A model generated the notes under the pieces. The model saw only the letters and a list, made by a program, of their open reading frames with translations. It did not search any database and was not told where the DNA came from. The position numbers and the translations under genes were made by a program. A stretch of 64,000 nucleotides of DNA from assembly GCF_001020565.1 (NCBI RefSeq), contig NZ_LDAS01000001.1, positions 2,690,520 to 2,754,519 on the forward strand, written 5' to 3'. The DNA comes from Maribacter thermophilus. Its GTDB lineage: Bacteria; Bacteroidota; Bacteroidia; Flavobacteriales; Flavobacteriaceae. How positions within the stretch are numbered: position 1 is the stretch's first letter; every line of letters begins with the position of its first letter. Below are positions 10,061-19,894 of the stretch, one piece after another.

Positions 10061-10666
10061 ATGAAAAAATTTATCATTTTGTGTGCCGTTATAGGTGCTA
10101 CCGCCGTAAATGCACAGAACAAAGATCTTCAAAAAACAGTTTCTGTTACAGGTATGGCCCAAGTAGAAAGAAACGTATCTACCCACAAGGTAAAAGCTAC
10201 CTTGAACATGGATCAATTGTATTATTCGGACCCACAAATTAAGTCGCTACAAGAATTTAAGGACAAGTATTTCGAAGCTTTGAAAAAAGTCGGTATCGAC
10301 CCTGAAAACTTTGTGGAGAAAGAAATGGAATTTCTTACCTCTGGATATCAAAAAGAAGGTACGGTGTTAGAGTTTGAAACCTCTTCTGAAGATATTGCAA
10401 AAAAATTATTGTCCGTAAAGATGAACGGTGTGGTACACCAATACCTGTTTAAAACTACGATAGACCAAAAAACAATGGACTCATTACTAAAAACAGCCTT
10501 GGCAGATGCAAAGGCAAAAGCCCTAAAACTTTGTGAATTAACAGGGCAAAGCTTGGGTGATATTGTCTCTATTTCGGAAAACTTGCCGTTAACCGATGTA
10601 TGGACCAGCTATTACAATGATTCTGGAGATTATTTAACCCTATCTGTAACCTACGGAACAAAATAA
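10061..10666 (+). CDS. SIMPL (DUF541) domain periplasmic protein
   Basis: A signal peptide (FIILCAVIGATAVNAQ) precedes about 180 residues with the SIMPL-domain pattern. Its features are a first strand containing VSVTGMAQVERN, and a C-terminal helix with ALADAKAKALKLCELTGQSLGDIVSISE followed by strands ending LTLSVTYGTK. The family forms periplasmic or surface oligomers in other bacteria and has no agreed enzymatic role. It lies 27 bases after the small membrane protein and is followed by a strong terminator, so the two form a short operon next to the kinase/regulator pair and its dyad site. Confidence 0.85.
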   Translation: MKKFIILCAVIGATAVNAQNKDLQKTVSVTGMAQVERNVSTHKVKATLNMDQLYYSDPQIKSLQEFKDKYFEALKKVGIDPENFVEKEMEFLTSGYQKEGTVLEFETSSEDIAKKLLSVKMNGVVHQYLFKTTIDQKTMDSLLKTALADAKAKALKLCELTGQSLGDIVSISENLPLTDVWTSYYNDSGDYLTLSVTYGTK

Positions 10667-10690
10667 ACTTAGTTGGTTGGTTTGTTAAGG

Positions 10691-10729
10691 TACCCGACTT
10701 ATTCCTCTATGGATGGTCGGGTATTTTTT
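10691..10729 (+). terminator. rho-independent terminator after the SIMPL gene
   Basis: An 8-base perfect stem (TACCCGAC at 10691-10698, GTCGGGTA at 10716-10723) has a 17-base loop and is followed by six T. It lies 25 bases after the SIMPL stop. Confidence 0.85.
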
Positions 10730-10791
10730 CGCAATATAAAAACAGTTTATCTGTTCTCATACCCATCTTTCTAGATCTACCACAATGATCT

Positions 10792-11553
10792 TTACGAATT
10801 TACCCAGTTTTTAAAATCTGTTGCCTTGGCCTTACTTACCACAATGCGCTCATCGGCCTCTGGCCTTACGTTTACGATCAATTTTCCGTTAAAGTAATAA
10901 TTGATGTTTTCTATGACATCTTTTCTAATGATAAATTGCCTGTTCACCCTATAAAATTTCTCTGGATCTAATTCTTCTTCAATCTCTTCGAGCTTACCGT
11001 CCACCACATAAGATTGACCACTTAGGGCAATCCCCTTTACGACACCGGTATCTATTTTAAAATAAGCGATATCAGCTACTTTCAAAGGAATTAATTGATC
11101 ACGGTGCCCTACCAAAAAAGTTGTTTTGTAGTTTTTTACTTTTCTGTTTATCAAACTGAGTAAACCCTTAATCTGATTCTCGGCGATCACGGGCTCTTTT
11201 ACATGGCTTTTAAGTTTATTTAAAGCGTCTTTCAGTTCATCTTCGTCTATGGGTTTCAATAAATAATCTATACTGTTTACTTTAAAAGCTCTCAGGGCAT
11301 ATTGATCATAGGCGGTCGTAAAAATAACGGGAGTGGTTATATTGACTTTTTCGAATATTTCAAAAGAAATACCGTCCGCCAAGTGAATGTCCATAAAAAT
11401 CAATTCTGCTTCGTATGGTTTTTTAAAATACTCCACTGCACTTTTAACGGAATCCAACACATCAACAACCTCTATATCGCTATCTACCCCCTGAAGTAAA
11501 TAGGCAAGGTTGTCACTGGCCGCAAGTTCATCTTCCACGATTACAACTTTCAT
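10792..11553 (-). CDS. LytTR-family response regulator
   Basis: This 253-residue protein has a receiver domain at 1-120: acidic pair EDE at 7-9, phospho-acceptor Asp near 55 in IFMDIHLADG, and conserved Lys in YLLKPI. It also has a C-terminal LytTR DNA-binding domain at about 145-250 (FLVGHRDQLIPLKVADIAYF, then KFYRVNRQFIIRKDVIENI). Its start overlaps the stop of the LytS-type kinase gene by four bases (ATGA). LytTR regulators bind as dimers to paired direct repeats. The target is not evident here, although the acidic-repeat protein gene 127 bases upstream of the kinase is a candidate. Confidence 0.95.
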   Translation of the reverse strand: MKVVIVEDELAASDNLAYLLQGVDSDIEVVDVLDSVKSAVEYFKKPYEAELIFMDIHLADGISFEIFEKVNITTPVIFTTAYDQYALRAFKVNSIDYLLKPIDEDELKDALNKLKSHVKEPVIAENQIKGLLSLINRKVKNYKTTFLVGHRDQLIPLKVADIAYFKIDTGVVKGIALSGQSYVVDGKLEEIEEELDPEKFYRVNRQFIIRKDVIENINYYFNGKLIVNVRPEADERIVVSKAKATDFKNWVNS

Positions 11554-12584
11554 AATTCTTTGGTTAAAGGAAGTTCTACACTGAAAACATTATCTACGGT
11601 TCGCACGGTCAACTTTTCTTTTAGTAAAATCTCGTACCGTTTTTGCAGGTTTGCCAGTCCGTTCTTTGTACCGTCCGCCAGGTTGGTCCTAGGTCTTATT
11701 ACATTTTCTACAAAAAGAGACCCATTCTTATCAAAAATATTTACAGTCAATGGATTAGATCCTGAAATCTCATTGTGTTTTACCGCATTTTCCACCAATA
11801 ATTGCAGTGCCATAGGTGGTACTTTCTCTTCTAGGCAATGTTCATTTATGTTTACATCTATATGCAACCGATCCCGATACCTGGTTTCCATTAAATAGGC
11901 ATAGCTATCCAAATATTTAAGTTCTTCACGAATACTTACCAAATCAGAATCACCGCTCTGCAGTATATAGCGATACATATAAGACAATTTTTTCACGAAC
12001 TGTGTCGCCGTTTTATTATCTCTTATCAATGATGTCAACGAGTTCAACGAATTGAACAAAAAATGGGGGTCTATTTGGTTTTTTAAGGCGTTAAGCTCAT
12101 TCTGCAGGTTTTGCTGCTTTAGCCTTTCGTTTTCTATTCTACTCTCTTGTTGGTCTACCTGTAACCTAAGAACACGGGCAATAAAGAACAGTACTATCAA
12201 GAAAAAAATGTAATTAAACTTGGTAAATCCTCTTTCTTTAGAATCCATTTCTATTCCCATGACATAGTAGAAAAAGTGACCGAACAATTTTAAAAACAAT
12301 ATGAGAACAACAATATCGGCAACAAGCATTAACACCATTCTTGCAATGTGCGATCCTTTAAATTTTAAGTATCCTACGTTTGTGTTCAGCTCCAATATTA
12401 CCCAAGAAAAGAAGAAAAAAAGAACATACCTGTATAAAAAATCAACAACCCATTTACCAGAGAAATCAATGGCTCCCTCCGTTATCATATTATATAGATA
12501 AATGGTTCTAGGTAAGGATATAAGAAGTGCCAATAATAGAGCTACCCTTATTATCTGGGTATGTTTTACCTGTTTTATCATCAT
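11550..12584 (-). CDS. LytS/YehU-type sensor histidine kinase
   Basis: This 344-residue membrane protein has four hydrophobic spans in residues 10-140. A coiled linker follows, then the His_kinase domain typical of LytTR partners, with the phospho-accepting His near 174 in NQIDPHFLFNSLNSL. It ends in an ATPase domain (LQLLVENAVKHN, then NGLANLQKRYEILL). It lacks a recognisable periplasmic sensor domain, so sensing is probably within the membrane part. It forms a coupled pair with the downstream LytTR regulator. Confidence 0.93.
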   Translation of the reverse strand: MMIKQVKHTQIIRVALLLALLISLPRTIYLYNMITEGAIDFSGKWVVDFLYRYVLFFFFSWVILELNTNVGYLKFKGSHIARMVLMLVADIVVLILFLKLFGHFFYYVMGIEMDSKERGFTKFNYIFFLIVLFFIARVLRLQVDQQESRIENERLKQQNLQNELNALKNQIDPHFLFNSLNSLTSLIRDNKTATQFVKKLSYMYRYILQSGDSDLVSIREELKYLDSYAYLMETRYRDRLHIDVNINEHCLEEKVPPMALQLLVENAVKHNEISGSNPLTVNIFDKNGSLFVENVIRPRTNLADGTKNGLANLQKRYEILLKEKLTVRTVDNVFSVELPLTKEL

Positions 12585-12710
12585 TGGATTGTTCTTTGGC
12601 AGTATCTCAAATTTACGTCAATTTTAGTTGGTGATTTTTACAAAAATCCTTTTCTATCACAGGCCTTCAGTAAATTAAAGACCTGTAAAGAAAATAAGCC
12701 TTGGATTCTT

Positions 12711-13094
12711 TTACTTGGCAAATGCATCAAAGTTCTCGGGTAGATAAGGGGCTACGTCAAAACCCAACTCTACTTCCTCTTCTTCCTCTAATACTATAAT
12801 ATCGTCTGGATCCACCTCCATACCCTTGTACGCATTAAACCCAAAAGGTAAATAATCGGCCGTGTCAAAACCTAAAACAATTTCTTCTTCCTCTTCTACC
12901 AACACGAGATCATCGGCCTTCATGTTGGCAGATTCCATTTCCATTCTTAAGCCCTCTGCAAAAGGGTTATGTATTTCCTCAAGAAAATCTACGCTTCCAT
13001 GATCTTCTTTGTTCGATGTTTTGTCAAATCCGGTAAAGGAAATTAGCAATGCGCCCAATAATCCTATTCCCAATAGGCCTGTTATTTTTTTCAT
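12711..13094 (-). CDS. small exported acidic-repeat protein
   Basis: This 127-residue protein has a signal-like N-terminus (ITGLLGIGLLGALLISFTG). The C-terminal half is two tandem copies of a roughly 30-residue unit: DD(L/I)(V/I)V(E/L)EEEEE, LGFD, A-YLP, F-A. Each copy starts acidic and ends with the aromatic/Pro pattern. The second copy ends the protein. I do not recognise a functional family, though similar short proteins are widespread in Flavobacteriia (recollection, not a search). It lies 127 bases upstream of the LytS/LytTR pair on the same strand, so co-regulation is possible. Confidence 0.75.
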   Translation of the reverse strand: MKKITGLLGIGLLGALLISFTGFDKTSNKEDHGSVDFLEEIHNPFAEGLRMEMESANMKADDLVLVEEEEEIVLGFDTADYLPFGFNAYKGMEVDPDDIIVLEEEEEVELGFDVAPYLPENFDAFAK

Positions 13095-13690
13095 GATATA
13101 TACTATTTGATTTTATTAAATATTATTTGAGGACAAATGTAGGCCAACACTTCTCTTGCAGATGGCACTAATTATGTGAAATGACTGAAAACCAACTCCA
13201 ACCAACCCATTCCATAACTGAAATAAACATAAATCACCTTGGGTTGTTAAATAGGACAACTACCAACGGCACAAAGAAACAATCCACAACCTATTCACCT
13301 AATTACCAACAAGTAACAATAACAAATCATAAAACCTGTGATACCTGTAACAAATATAATTTCTAATTACAGCCCGTAATCTTGTAAATTACAGAACAAA
13401 CAAAAAATAATTAGTTTTATACAATATATTTCATCAGAAAAACCATTTAATTGACAATCGTTCAAATTAATTTACAATAACGCAATCGATTACATAAAAT
13501 TAGAATGATATACCTACAACACATATACACATCTCACCTAGTACATACCAGCGCTAATGAAACCCAAATGAGACATATAGTTTGTAAACCACAAAACGGT
13601 CCGTAAAAAAAGATGTATCTAGCCAGCCTACCAATGTACGACCGCTATATCGTTGAAAGAAAATAAAATGCCGATTACAACCGAAAATCA
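13095..13690. other. long intergenic region upstream of uxaC
   Basis: These 596 bases separate the divergent acidic-repeat gene and uxaC. I see no credible gene: the one short open frame here has low-complexity, Thr/Asn-rich content. There is a TAnnTTTG-like box (TATCGTTG, 13648-13655, one mismatch) 35 bases before uxaC. A degenerate relative of the GntR-type operator seen at 27.1 kb, TTTGTAAACCAC, lies at 13581-13592. Both are weak. Confidence 0.4.
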
Positions 13691-15109
13691 ATGAACACAT
13701 CGACTCCGAATACAGAAAAATTTATTCATGAAGACTATCTGCTGGAAAATAACTTTTCGCAAAGACTTTATCATGAATTTGCCGCTACAATGCCCATTAT
13801 CGATTACCATTGCCACCTTCCGCCAAAAGAAATAGCGGAGAATCGCATATTCGACAACCTTACACAAATATGGATCAACGGAGATCATTACAAATGGAGG
13901 GCCATGCGTACCTTCGGAATCGAAGAAAAGTATATTACCGGTACGGCCCCCGACCATGAAAAATTTGGGCAATGGGCAAAAACAGTGCCCTATACCCTGA
14001 GAAACCCACTATATCATTGGACACATTTAGAGCTAAAACGATACTTTGACATAGATGTATTGCTGAATACCTCTACAGCGAATGATATTTATACCGAAGC
14101 TACCACAAAACTGCAAACCACCGCATATAGTTGCCAGAATCTGATAAAAAAAATGAATGTCAAGGTGGTGTGCACCACCGAAGACCCTATCGATGATCTG
14201 GTACATCATCAACATATTGCAAAAAATGGATTTGGGGTAAAAATAAGTACATCGTTCAGGCCCGATAAAGCCCTATTAATCGGCGACGAGAACTACAATT
14301 CATATCTAGATAAATTAGCGGAAGCCAGTGGTGTAGAAATTACCACCTACAAATCGCTCTGTGATGCACTCTCTAAAAGATTGGATTATTTTGATGCCAA
14401 TGGGTGTAAGTTATCCGATCACGGTTTAAGCAACATTCCATACAGAGTCTATACGGATGCTGAAATAGAAACCATATTTCAAAACAGAAGGACCCATAAA
14501 GTAGTTACGATAGCAGAGGAAGAGAAATTTCAAACGGCCCTTCTGTTATATTTATGCGAACAATATCATAGCCGTAACTGGATACAACAATTTCATTTGG
14601 GCGCACTAAGAAACAACAATGAAAGAATGCACCGTTTGTTGGGTCCTGATACCGGATGGGACTCTATTGGAGATTACCCACAGGCCTATACGCTTTCTCG
14701 GTTTTTAAATAGGTTGGATTCAAAAGATAAACTGACCAAAACGATTCTCTATAACCTAAACCCTTCCGATAACGAGGTATTGGCCTCTATGATCGGCAAT
14801 TTCAACGACGGTAGCACCAAGGGCAAAATACAATTTGGCTCCGGCTGGTGGTTTTTAGACCAAAAAGATGGTATGACCAAACAGATGAACGCACTTTCCA
14901 ATATGGGGCTCATAAGTTGTTTTATAGGAATGTTGACCGACTCTAGAAGCTTTTTATCCTATCCTAGACATGAATATTTTAGAAGAATACTTTGCAACCT
15001 CTTCGGAAAAGAAATGTTGAAAGGTGAAATACCAAAAGATTTTGATCTAGTAGGTAAGATCGTTCAAGATATCTGCTACAACAATGCCAAAGAATATTTC
15101 AATTTTTAA
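13691..15109 (+). CDS. uxaC: glucuronate isomerase
   Basis: This 472-residue protein has the usual UxaC length and pattern. The N-terminal metal-binding motif is PIIDYHCHLPP. Then come FGIEEKYITG, a conserved KVVCTTEDPIDDL, and late motifs HLGALRNNN and DTGWDSIGDYPQA. It converts D-glucuronate to D-fructuronate and D-galacturonate to D-tagaturonate in the cytoplasm, the first step of the Ashwell pathway. It is followed by a TRAP transporter set on the same strand, 165 bases on, giving a uronate uptake/isomerisation unit. The next Ashwell steps (UxuB/UxaB, UxuA/UxaA) are not recognised in the window. Confidence 0.95.
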   Translation: MNTSTPNTEKFIHEDYLLENNFSQRLYHEFAATMPIIDYHCHLPPKEIAENRIFDNLTQIWINGDHYKWRAMRTFGIEEKYITGTAPDHEKFGQWAKTVPYTLRNPLYHWTHLELKRYFDIDVLLNTSTANDIYTEATTKLQTTAYSCQNLIKKMNVKVVCTTEDPIDDLVHHQHIAKNGFGVKISTSFRPDKALLIGDENYNSYLDKLAEASGVEITTYKSLCDALSKRLDYFDANGCKLSDHGLSNIPYRVYTDAEIETIFQNRRTHKVVTIAEEEKFQTALLLYLCEQYHSRNWIQQFHLGALRNNNERMHRLLGPDTGWDSIGDYPQAYTLSRFLNRLDSKDKLTKTILYNLNPSDNEVLASMIGNFNDGSTKGKIQFGSGWWFLDQKDGMTKQMNALSNMGLISCFIGMLTDSRSFLSYPRHEYFRRILCNLFGKEMLKGEIPKDFDLVGKIVQDICYNNAKEYFNF

Positions 15110-15274
15110 CAGACCAACCATATAACCGACCATGAAGAAAGTAACAACGTACAGAAAAACCATACCCATATTGGCAACGAAGAGATTTGTAGAATATACC
15201 CGACCCATTAATTCCAATATGGCCCATAGTGCCGCATGGTGTTTATCAACAAACTTGGTCAATACGCAACTATT

Positions 15275-16264
15275 ATGAAAAATACCATGGTATTCCCCTT
15301 GTTGTCCCTTTTCATCTTCATCATGGGGTGTTCAACGCACTCAGATGTCAAGATCCTACGCTTAGGGCATGGTCTTGATGTAAGCCATTCTGTACATAAA
15401 GCTATGGTAAAAATGGGCGAAGATCTTTTTGAACGTTCTGGAGGTCGGTTAAAACTTGAAATCTACCCCAGTCAACAATTAGGTACGGAAAGAGAATGTT
15501 TAGAGCTTTTACAAATCGGAAGTTTAGACATGACCAAAGTATCTGTAGGCGTTTTAGAAAACTTTGCTCCAAAAACAAAAGTACTGGGCCTACCTTTCTT
15601 GTTTAGAGATCGCCAACATTCTTTTGATGTTTTAGATGGCCCTATAGGAGAAGCACTTTTAAACGAAGGTGAAAAATACTGGCTAAAAGGTTTGGGGTTC
15701 TATGATGCGGGCAGCCGAAGCTTCTATACCATGAAAAAGCCCATTCTTAAACCCTCGGACCTAAAAGGACAAAAAATAAGGGTCATGGAAAGTGCCACTG
15801 CGGTAAACATGGTAAAAGCATTGGGCGGGTCTCCTACTCCAATTTCTTGGGGAGAACTATATACCTCTCTACAACAAGGTGTAGTAGATGGCGCCGAGAA
15901 CAACCCTCCCAGTTTTTACCTATCTAGACACTACGAGATATGCAAATACTATTCGTTAGATGAACATACCGTTTTGCCAGACGCCTTATTAATAGGTACC
16001 TATGCTTGGAACAAATTAACCGAACAAGAACAAGCTTGGTTGAAAGAATCGGTAAAAGAATCGGTAAAATACCAACGAATATTATGGGCCGAGGCAGAAG
16101 CAGAAGCACTGAGGGAAGTAGAAAAAGCGGGGGTACAAATTATAAGACCCGAGAAAAAGGCATTTGCGGATAAAGTGGAAGAAATCTATGAATCGTACAA
16201 AGATGACACAGATATCTACCCTTTGATCAAACAAATACAAGATACAAAACCAACTAACCAATAA
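15275..16264 (+). CDS. TRAP transporter substrate-binding lipoprotein (DctP family)
   Basis: This 329-residue protein is a DctP-type periplasmic receptor. Signatures include ERSGGRLKLEIYPSQQLGTERE, DLKGQKIRVMES and TSLQQGVVDGAENNP. In that family an Arg within the IRVMES region binds the substrate carboxylate. I chose the ATG at 15275 rather than 15236 because it directly opens a lipoprotein signal (FPLLSLFIFIMGCS). Na+-driven TRAP systems import organic acids. Next to uxaC a hexuronate is the likely ligand, which is inference from context. Confidence 0.92.
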   Translation: MKNTMVFPLLSLFIFIMGCSTHSDVKILRLGHGLDVSHSVHKAMVKMGEDLFERSGGRLKLEIYPSQQLGTERECLELLQIGSLDMTKVSVGVLENFAPKTKVLGLPFLFRDRQHSFDVLDGPIGEALLNEGEKYWLKGLGFYDAGSRSFYTMKKPILKPSDLKGQKIRVMESATAVNMVKALGGSPTPISWGELYTSLQQGVVDGAENNPPSFYLSRHYEICKYYSLDEHTVLPDALLIGTYAWNKLTEQEQAWLKESVKESVKYQRILWAEAEAEALREVEKAGVQIIRPEKKAFADKVEEIYESYKDDTDIYPLIKQIQDTKPTNQ

Positions 16265-16268
16265 GACA

Positions 16269-16733
16269 ATGACATTACGATCAAAAATTGATAGTGTTAT
16301 AAGTAAAACACTGGTCCTTATCATGTCCGTTATGGTCATAAATGTACTTTGGCAGGTATTCACAAGGTACATAACAGGAAACCCAAGTTCGTTTACCGAT
16401 GAGCTGGCGCGTTACCTTATGATCTGGATCGGCGTGCTGGGCGCTGCCTATGTTTCTGGCAAAAATTTACATGTTACCATTGATATTCTGCCAACACGTT
16501 ACAATGTAAAAACACAAAACAAATTTAAGGCCGTGGTTACTATACTGGTTACTCTTTTTGTATTCTTTGCTTTTGTGATAGGAGGTTCACGCTTGGTCTA
16601 TATTTCTTATGTGCTCGGGCAACAATCTCCCGCTTTACAATTGCCCTTGGCAGTGGTATATATGATTATTCCCATAAGTGGGCTGTTGATCATATACTAT
16701 AAAATATCAGATCTATTAATACGTAAACCATGA
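16269..16733 (+). CDS. TRAP transporter small permease (DctQ family)
   Basis: This 154-residue protein has four membrane spans and the DctQ pattern near residues 40-60 (SFTDELARYLMIWIGVLGAAY). It lies 4 bases after the binding protein and overlaps the large permease start by four bases (ATGA). It pairs with the large permease in the inner membrane. Confidence 0.93.
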   Translation: MTLRSKIDSVISKTLVLIMSVMVINVLWQVFTRYITGNPSSFTDELARYLMIWIGVLGAAYVSGKNLHVTIDILPTRYNVKTQNKFKAVVTILVTLFVFFAFVIGGSRLVYISYVLGQQSPALQLPLAVVYMIIPISGLLIIYYKISDLLIRKP

Positions 16734-18028
16734 TGGAACATATACCTATTTTAGTAATGGTCATAAGCTTCATCTGCTTATTGGCCATTGGCACACCGGT
16801 TGCTTGGAGCATTGCAATATCATCTCTTTTAACCATGTTGGTAAGTATTCCTGCAATGCCCGCTTTCACAACGGTTTCACAAAGAATGGCTACCGGTCTG
16901 GACAGCTTTGCTCTTTTGGCCATACCTTTTTTTATACTCTCTGGCGAGCTAATGAACAAAGGCGGTATTGCCCATAGGCTCATTGCTTTTGCAAAAACAC
17001 TGGTCGGCTCCCTTCCTGGAGGATTGGCCTTGATCAATGTAATCGCCGCTATGTTAATGGGTGCCATTGCCGGGTCTGCCCTGGCCTCTGCTTCTGCCAT
17101 GGGAAGTATTCTAGGGCCAGAAATGGAAAAAGAAGGGTATTCAAAAGAATTTGGTGCAGCTGTAAACATCACCTCTGCCACTACGGGGCTGATCATACCC
17201 CCCAGTAATATATTAATAGTATATTCCCTGGCCAGTGGTGGTGCCTCTATAGCCACCTTGTTTTTAGCGGGATATATTCCGGGGATATTGACAGGACTCT
17301 TCTTGATGATCGTGGCCATGTTCTGGGCGAAAAAGAAAAAGTATAAAGTTGGCAAAAGAAGCAGTCTAAAAGAAGTAGGAAAAACATTCATTGACGCCCT
17401 CCCCAGTCTATTTATGTTGGTAGTAGTCATTGGCGGTATCGTCTCCGGTATATTTACGGCCACCGAAGCATCGGCCATTGCCGTGTTGTACAGTTTGATC
17501 CTTGGCTTTATCTATAAAGAAATATCATTTCCTAAATTACCTCAAATACTATTGGATTCATCTGCCACAACGGCGATTGTAATGTTATTGATAGGGTCTT
17601 CTATGTGCATGTCATGGGCTTTGTCATACGAAAATATTCCACAGGATATTAGTACAGGGTTATTGAGCTTAAGCGATAACAAAATCGTAATTCTATTGAT
17701 TATAAACCTACTATTGTTGTTCGTGGGCATTTTTATGGATATCACGCCGGCCGTATTGATCTTTACACCCATTTTCTTGCCCGTGGTCACTAAATTAGGA
17801 TTAGACCCTGTTCATTTTGGAATTATCATGATCTTAAACCTTTGCATAGGTATTTGTACACCACCTGTTGGTTCGGTACTCTTTGTGGGTGTAAGTGTGG
17901 CAAAAACAAGCATACAAAAAGTGTTTAAACCACTATTGCCATTGTTCGTAGCAATGATATTGGCTTTGTTTCTGGTTACTTATATTCCAGAATTGAGCTT
18001 GTGGTTACCAAGTTTGTTCGATCTATAA
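16730..18028 (+). CDS. TRAP transporter large permease (DctM family)
   Basis: This 432-residue protein has about 11-13 membrane spans. DctM signatures include ALLAIPFFILSGELMNKGGIA, GAIAGSALASASAMGSI and the late LNLCIGICTPPVGSVLF. It is the Na+-coupled channel subunit that works with the DctQ and DctP proteins encoded just before it. The whole P-Q-M set is intact, with a likely uronate substrate given uxaC upstream. Confidence 0.95.
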   Translation: MMEHIPILVMVISFICLLAIGTPVAWSIAISSLLTMLVSIPAMPAFTTVSQRMATGLDSFALLAIPFFILSGELMNKGGIAHRLIAFAKTLVGSLPGGLALINVIAAMLMGAIAGSALASASAMGSILGPEMEKEGYSKEFGAAVNITSATTGLIIPPSNILIVYSLASGGASIATLFLAGYIPGILTGLFLMIVAMFWAKKKKYKVGKRSSLKEVGKTFIDALPSLFMLVVVIGGIVSGIFTATEASAIAVLYSLILGFIYKEISFPKLPQILLDSSATTAIVMLLIGSSMCMSWALSYENIPQDISTGLLSLSDNKIVILLIINLLLLFVGIFMDITPAVLIFTPIFLPVVTKLGLDPVHFGIIMILNLCIGICTPPVGSVLFVGVSVAKTSIQKVFKPLLPLFVAMILALFLVTYIPELSLWLPSLFDL

Positions 18029-18135
18029 AAGCATTTTGCACCCAAACCATAGATCTACGGATACACTTTAAGGATCAATCGGAGATTTTGATTGCCTCGT
18101 GCGATACAAATGGTGCTATACAGATTATAGTATAT

Positions 18136-18148
18136 TAACCACAGGTTA
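18136..18148. promoter_or_regulatory. dyad TAACC-N3-GGTTA upstream of the dehydrogenase gene
   Basis: A 5-base inverted repeat with a 3-base centre lies about 120 bases before the aldehyde dehydrogenase start. It resembles a compact repressor site, but its cognate regulator is unknown and only one copy is seen. Confidence 0.3.
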
Positions 18149-18266
18149 TAATATATTATCCATTAGGGAAAGAACCTGAAAAAAGGTCAATAAAAAGGGT
18201 TTAAGCCTAATATAATCTCGTTATTTTTATCGTGTATTTTTTCAATACAAAATTTAAAGAATTACT

Positions 18267-19811
18267 ATGAGCAGCGAAAAAGATTGTTTTAAAGCAGTGA
18301 ATCCGGCCACCAATGAAGTTTTGGAAGGTGAGTTTAAAAATGCGACCATATCAGATATAAATAAAGCCGTAAACAAGGCTACAGAAGCGTTTCAGACCTA
18401 TAGAAAAGCCGAAAACGAACAAAAAGCACTCTTTTTAGAACAGATAGCTACCGAAATTGAAAATTTGGGAGATGCACTCATAGAACGCGGTAATTTGGAA
18501 ACCGCATTGCCCGTAGGGCGTTTACAAGGAGAGCGAGGTAGGACCATGAACCAATTACGACTATTTGCAAATGTTGTAAGAGAAGGGTCTTGGGTAGATG
18601 CAAGAATAGATAAGGCGCAACCGGACAGGACACCTATACCCAAATCGGATATTAGGCACATGACTATTCCTTTAGGTCCCGTTGCCGTATTTGGCGCCAG
18701 TAATTTTCCTTTGGCTTTTTCCACAGCGGGTGGCGATACCGCCTCTGCTTTGGCAGCGGGCTGCCCAGTAGTATACAAAGGGCACCCAGCACACCCGGGT
18801 ACCACAGAATTGGTTGCAAAAGCAATTGAAACGGCCATAGAAAAAACAGGAATGCCAAAAGGGACATTTACATTGCTACAGGGCAACTCCATAGAAGTAG
18901 GTGAAGTTTTGGTCAAACACGAAGGTATCAAAGCGGTAGGTTTTACCGGTTCTTACCGTGGAGGCATGGCTATTTTCGAATATGCGAACAACAGACCTGT
19001 TCCAATTCCCGTATTCTCTGAAATGGGTAGTAGCAACCCGGTATTTATTTTACCGCAAGCCCTTAAAGAGCGTGGAGAAAAAATCGCGGAAGGCTTGGCC
19101 AACTCCATTAACATGGGAGTAGGTCAATTTTGCACCAATCCCGGACTTACCTTTCTTTCCGATGGTACCACAAATGGTTTTATTAATACATTACAAGACA
19201 GAATTAATGCCCAAGAGGCAGGAACCATGTTAACTTCGGGCATTCAATCTTCCTATAAGAAAGGAATTGAATATTTTGAATCACAAGAAAGTCTGGAAAT
19301 TGTAGCGAAAGGAAAAAATGATGAAGGCGCCAATAAAGCAGTTTCCACCGTGTTTAAAACCAATATTGAAACTTTTTTATCAAACGGTACTCTTGCCGAA
19401 GAAAATTTTGGTCCCTCCTCGGTAGTCGTAGCCGACGTATCTAAAGAAAAGCTCTTACAAGCAGCAAAAGAGTTAGAAGGCCACTTAACCGCTACGGTAC
19501 ATGGCACCGAGGAAGATTTAGAAAATTACAGTGAATTGTTTGATATATTGGAACAAAAGGTAGGTCGAGTGTTGATCAATGGTTTTCCCACGGGCGTAGA
19601 AGTTTGCCATTCAATGGTACATGGAGGGCCTTTTCCGGCAACTACCGCACCAAGTTCCACATCGGTAGGTACTAACGCCATTAAACGTTTTGTACGCCCT
19701 GTTTGCTACCAAGATTATCCGCAGGCATTATTACCAAAAGAGTTAAAAGATGAAAACCCTTTGAATATATGGCGATTAGTAGATGGGAATTTCACAAAAG
19801 AAAAACTGTAA
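18267..19811 (+). CDS. alpha-ketoglutaric semialdehyde dehydrogenase
   Basis: This 514-residue NAD(P)-dependent aldehyde dehydrogenase is of the long type that oxidises 2,5-dioxopentanoate to 2-oxoglutarate. Catalytic Cys lies near 289 (GVGQFCTNPG) and Glu near 252 (FSEMGSSNP). A cofactor-binding Lys lies near 171 (VVYKGHPAHPGT), and the N-terminal catalytic-domain motif PLGPVAVFGASNFPLAFS is present. This enzyme ends the oxidative pathways for hexarates, pentoses and hydroxyproline. With uxaC and the TRAP genes it points to sugar-acid catabolism. It is a separate transcript, 238 bases after the TRAP operon. Confidence 0.9.
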   Translation: MSSEKDCFKAVNPATNEVLEGEFKNATISDINKAVNKATEAFQTYRKAENEQKALFLEQIATEIENLGDALIERGNLETALPVGRLQGERGRTMNQLRLFANVVREGSWVDARIDKAQPDRTPIPKSDIRHMTIPLGPVAVFGASNFPLAFSTAGGDTASALAAGCPVVYKGHPAHPGTTELVAKAIETAIEKTGMPKGTFTLLQGNSIEVGEVLVKHEGIKAVGFTGSYRGGMAIFEYANNRPVPIPVFSEMGSSNPVFILPQALKERGEKIAEGLANSINMGVGQFCTNPGLTFLSDGTTNGFINTLQDRINAQEAGTMLTSGIQSSYKKGIEYFESQESLEIVAKGKNDEGANKAVSTVFKTNIETFLSNGTLAEENFGPSSVVVADVSKEKLLQAAKELEGHLTATVHGTEEDLENYSELFDILEQKVGRVLINGFPTGVEVCHSMVHGGPFPATTAPSSTSVGTNAIKRFVRPVCYQDYPQALLPKELKDENPLNIWRLVDGNFTKEKL

Positions 19812-19894
19812 AAAGAAAAAAAACAAGGTTTTTAACCTCATATTTTCCATATTTGCACTTAAATATTTGACCTACATTAAATATTTTATACCAG

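Noticed and set aside
13181..13366. 61-residue open frame in the gap before uxaC
   Set aside because: Thr/Asn-rich low-complexity content, no homologous look, no ribosome-binding or promoter context; taken as chance.
16690..17478. 262-residue open frame antisense to the TRAP large permease
   Set aside because: It mirrors the codon bias of the DctM gene and lacks any family motif.
18398..18931. 177-residue open frame antisense to the aldehyde dehydrogenase
   Set aside because: Shadow of the real gene, no recognisable domain.
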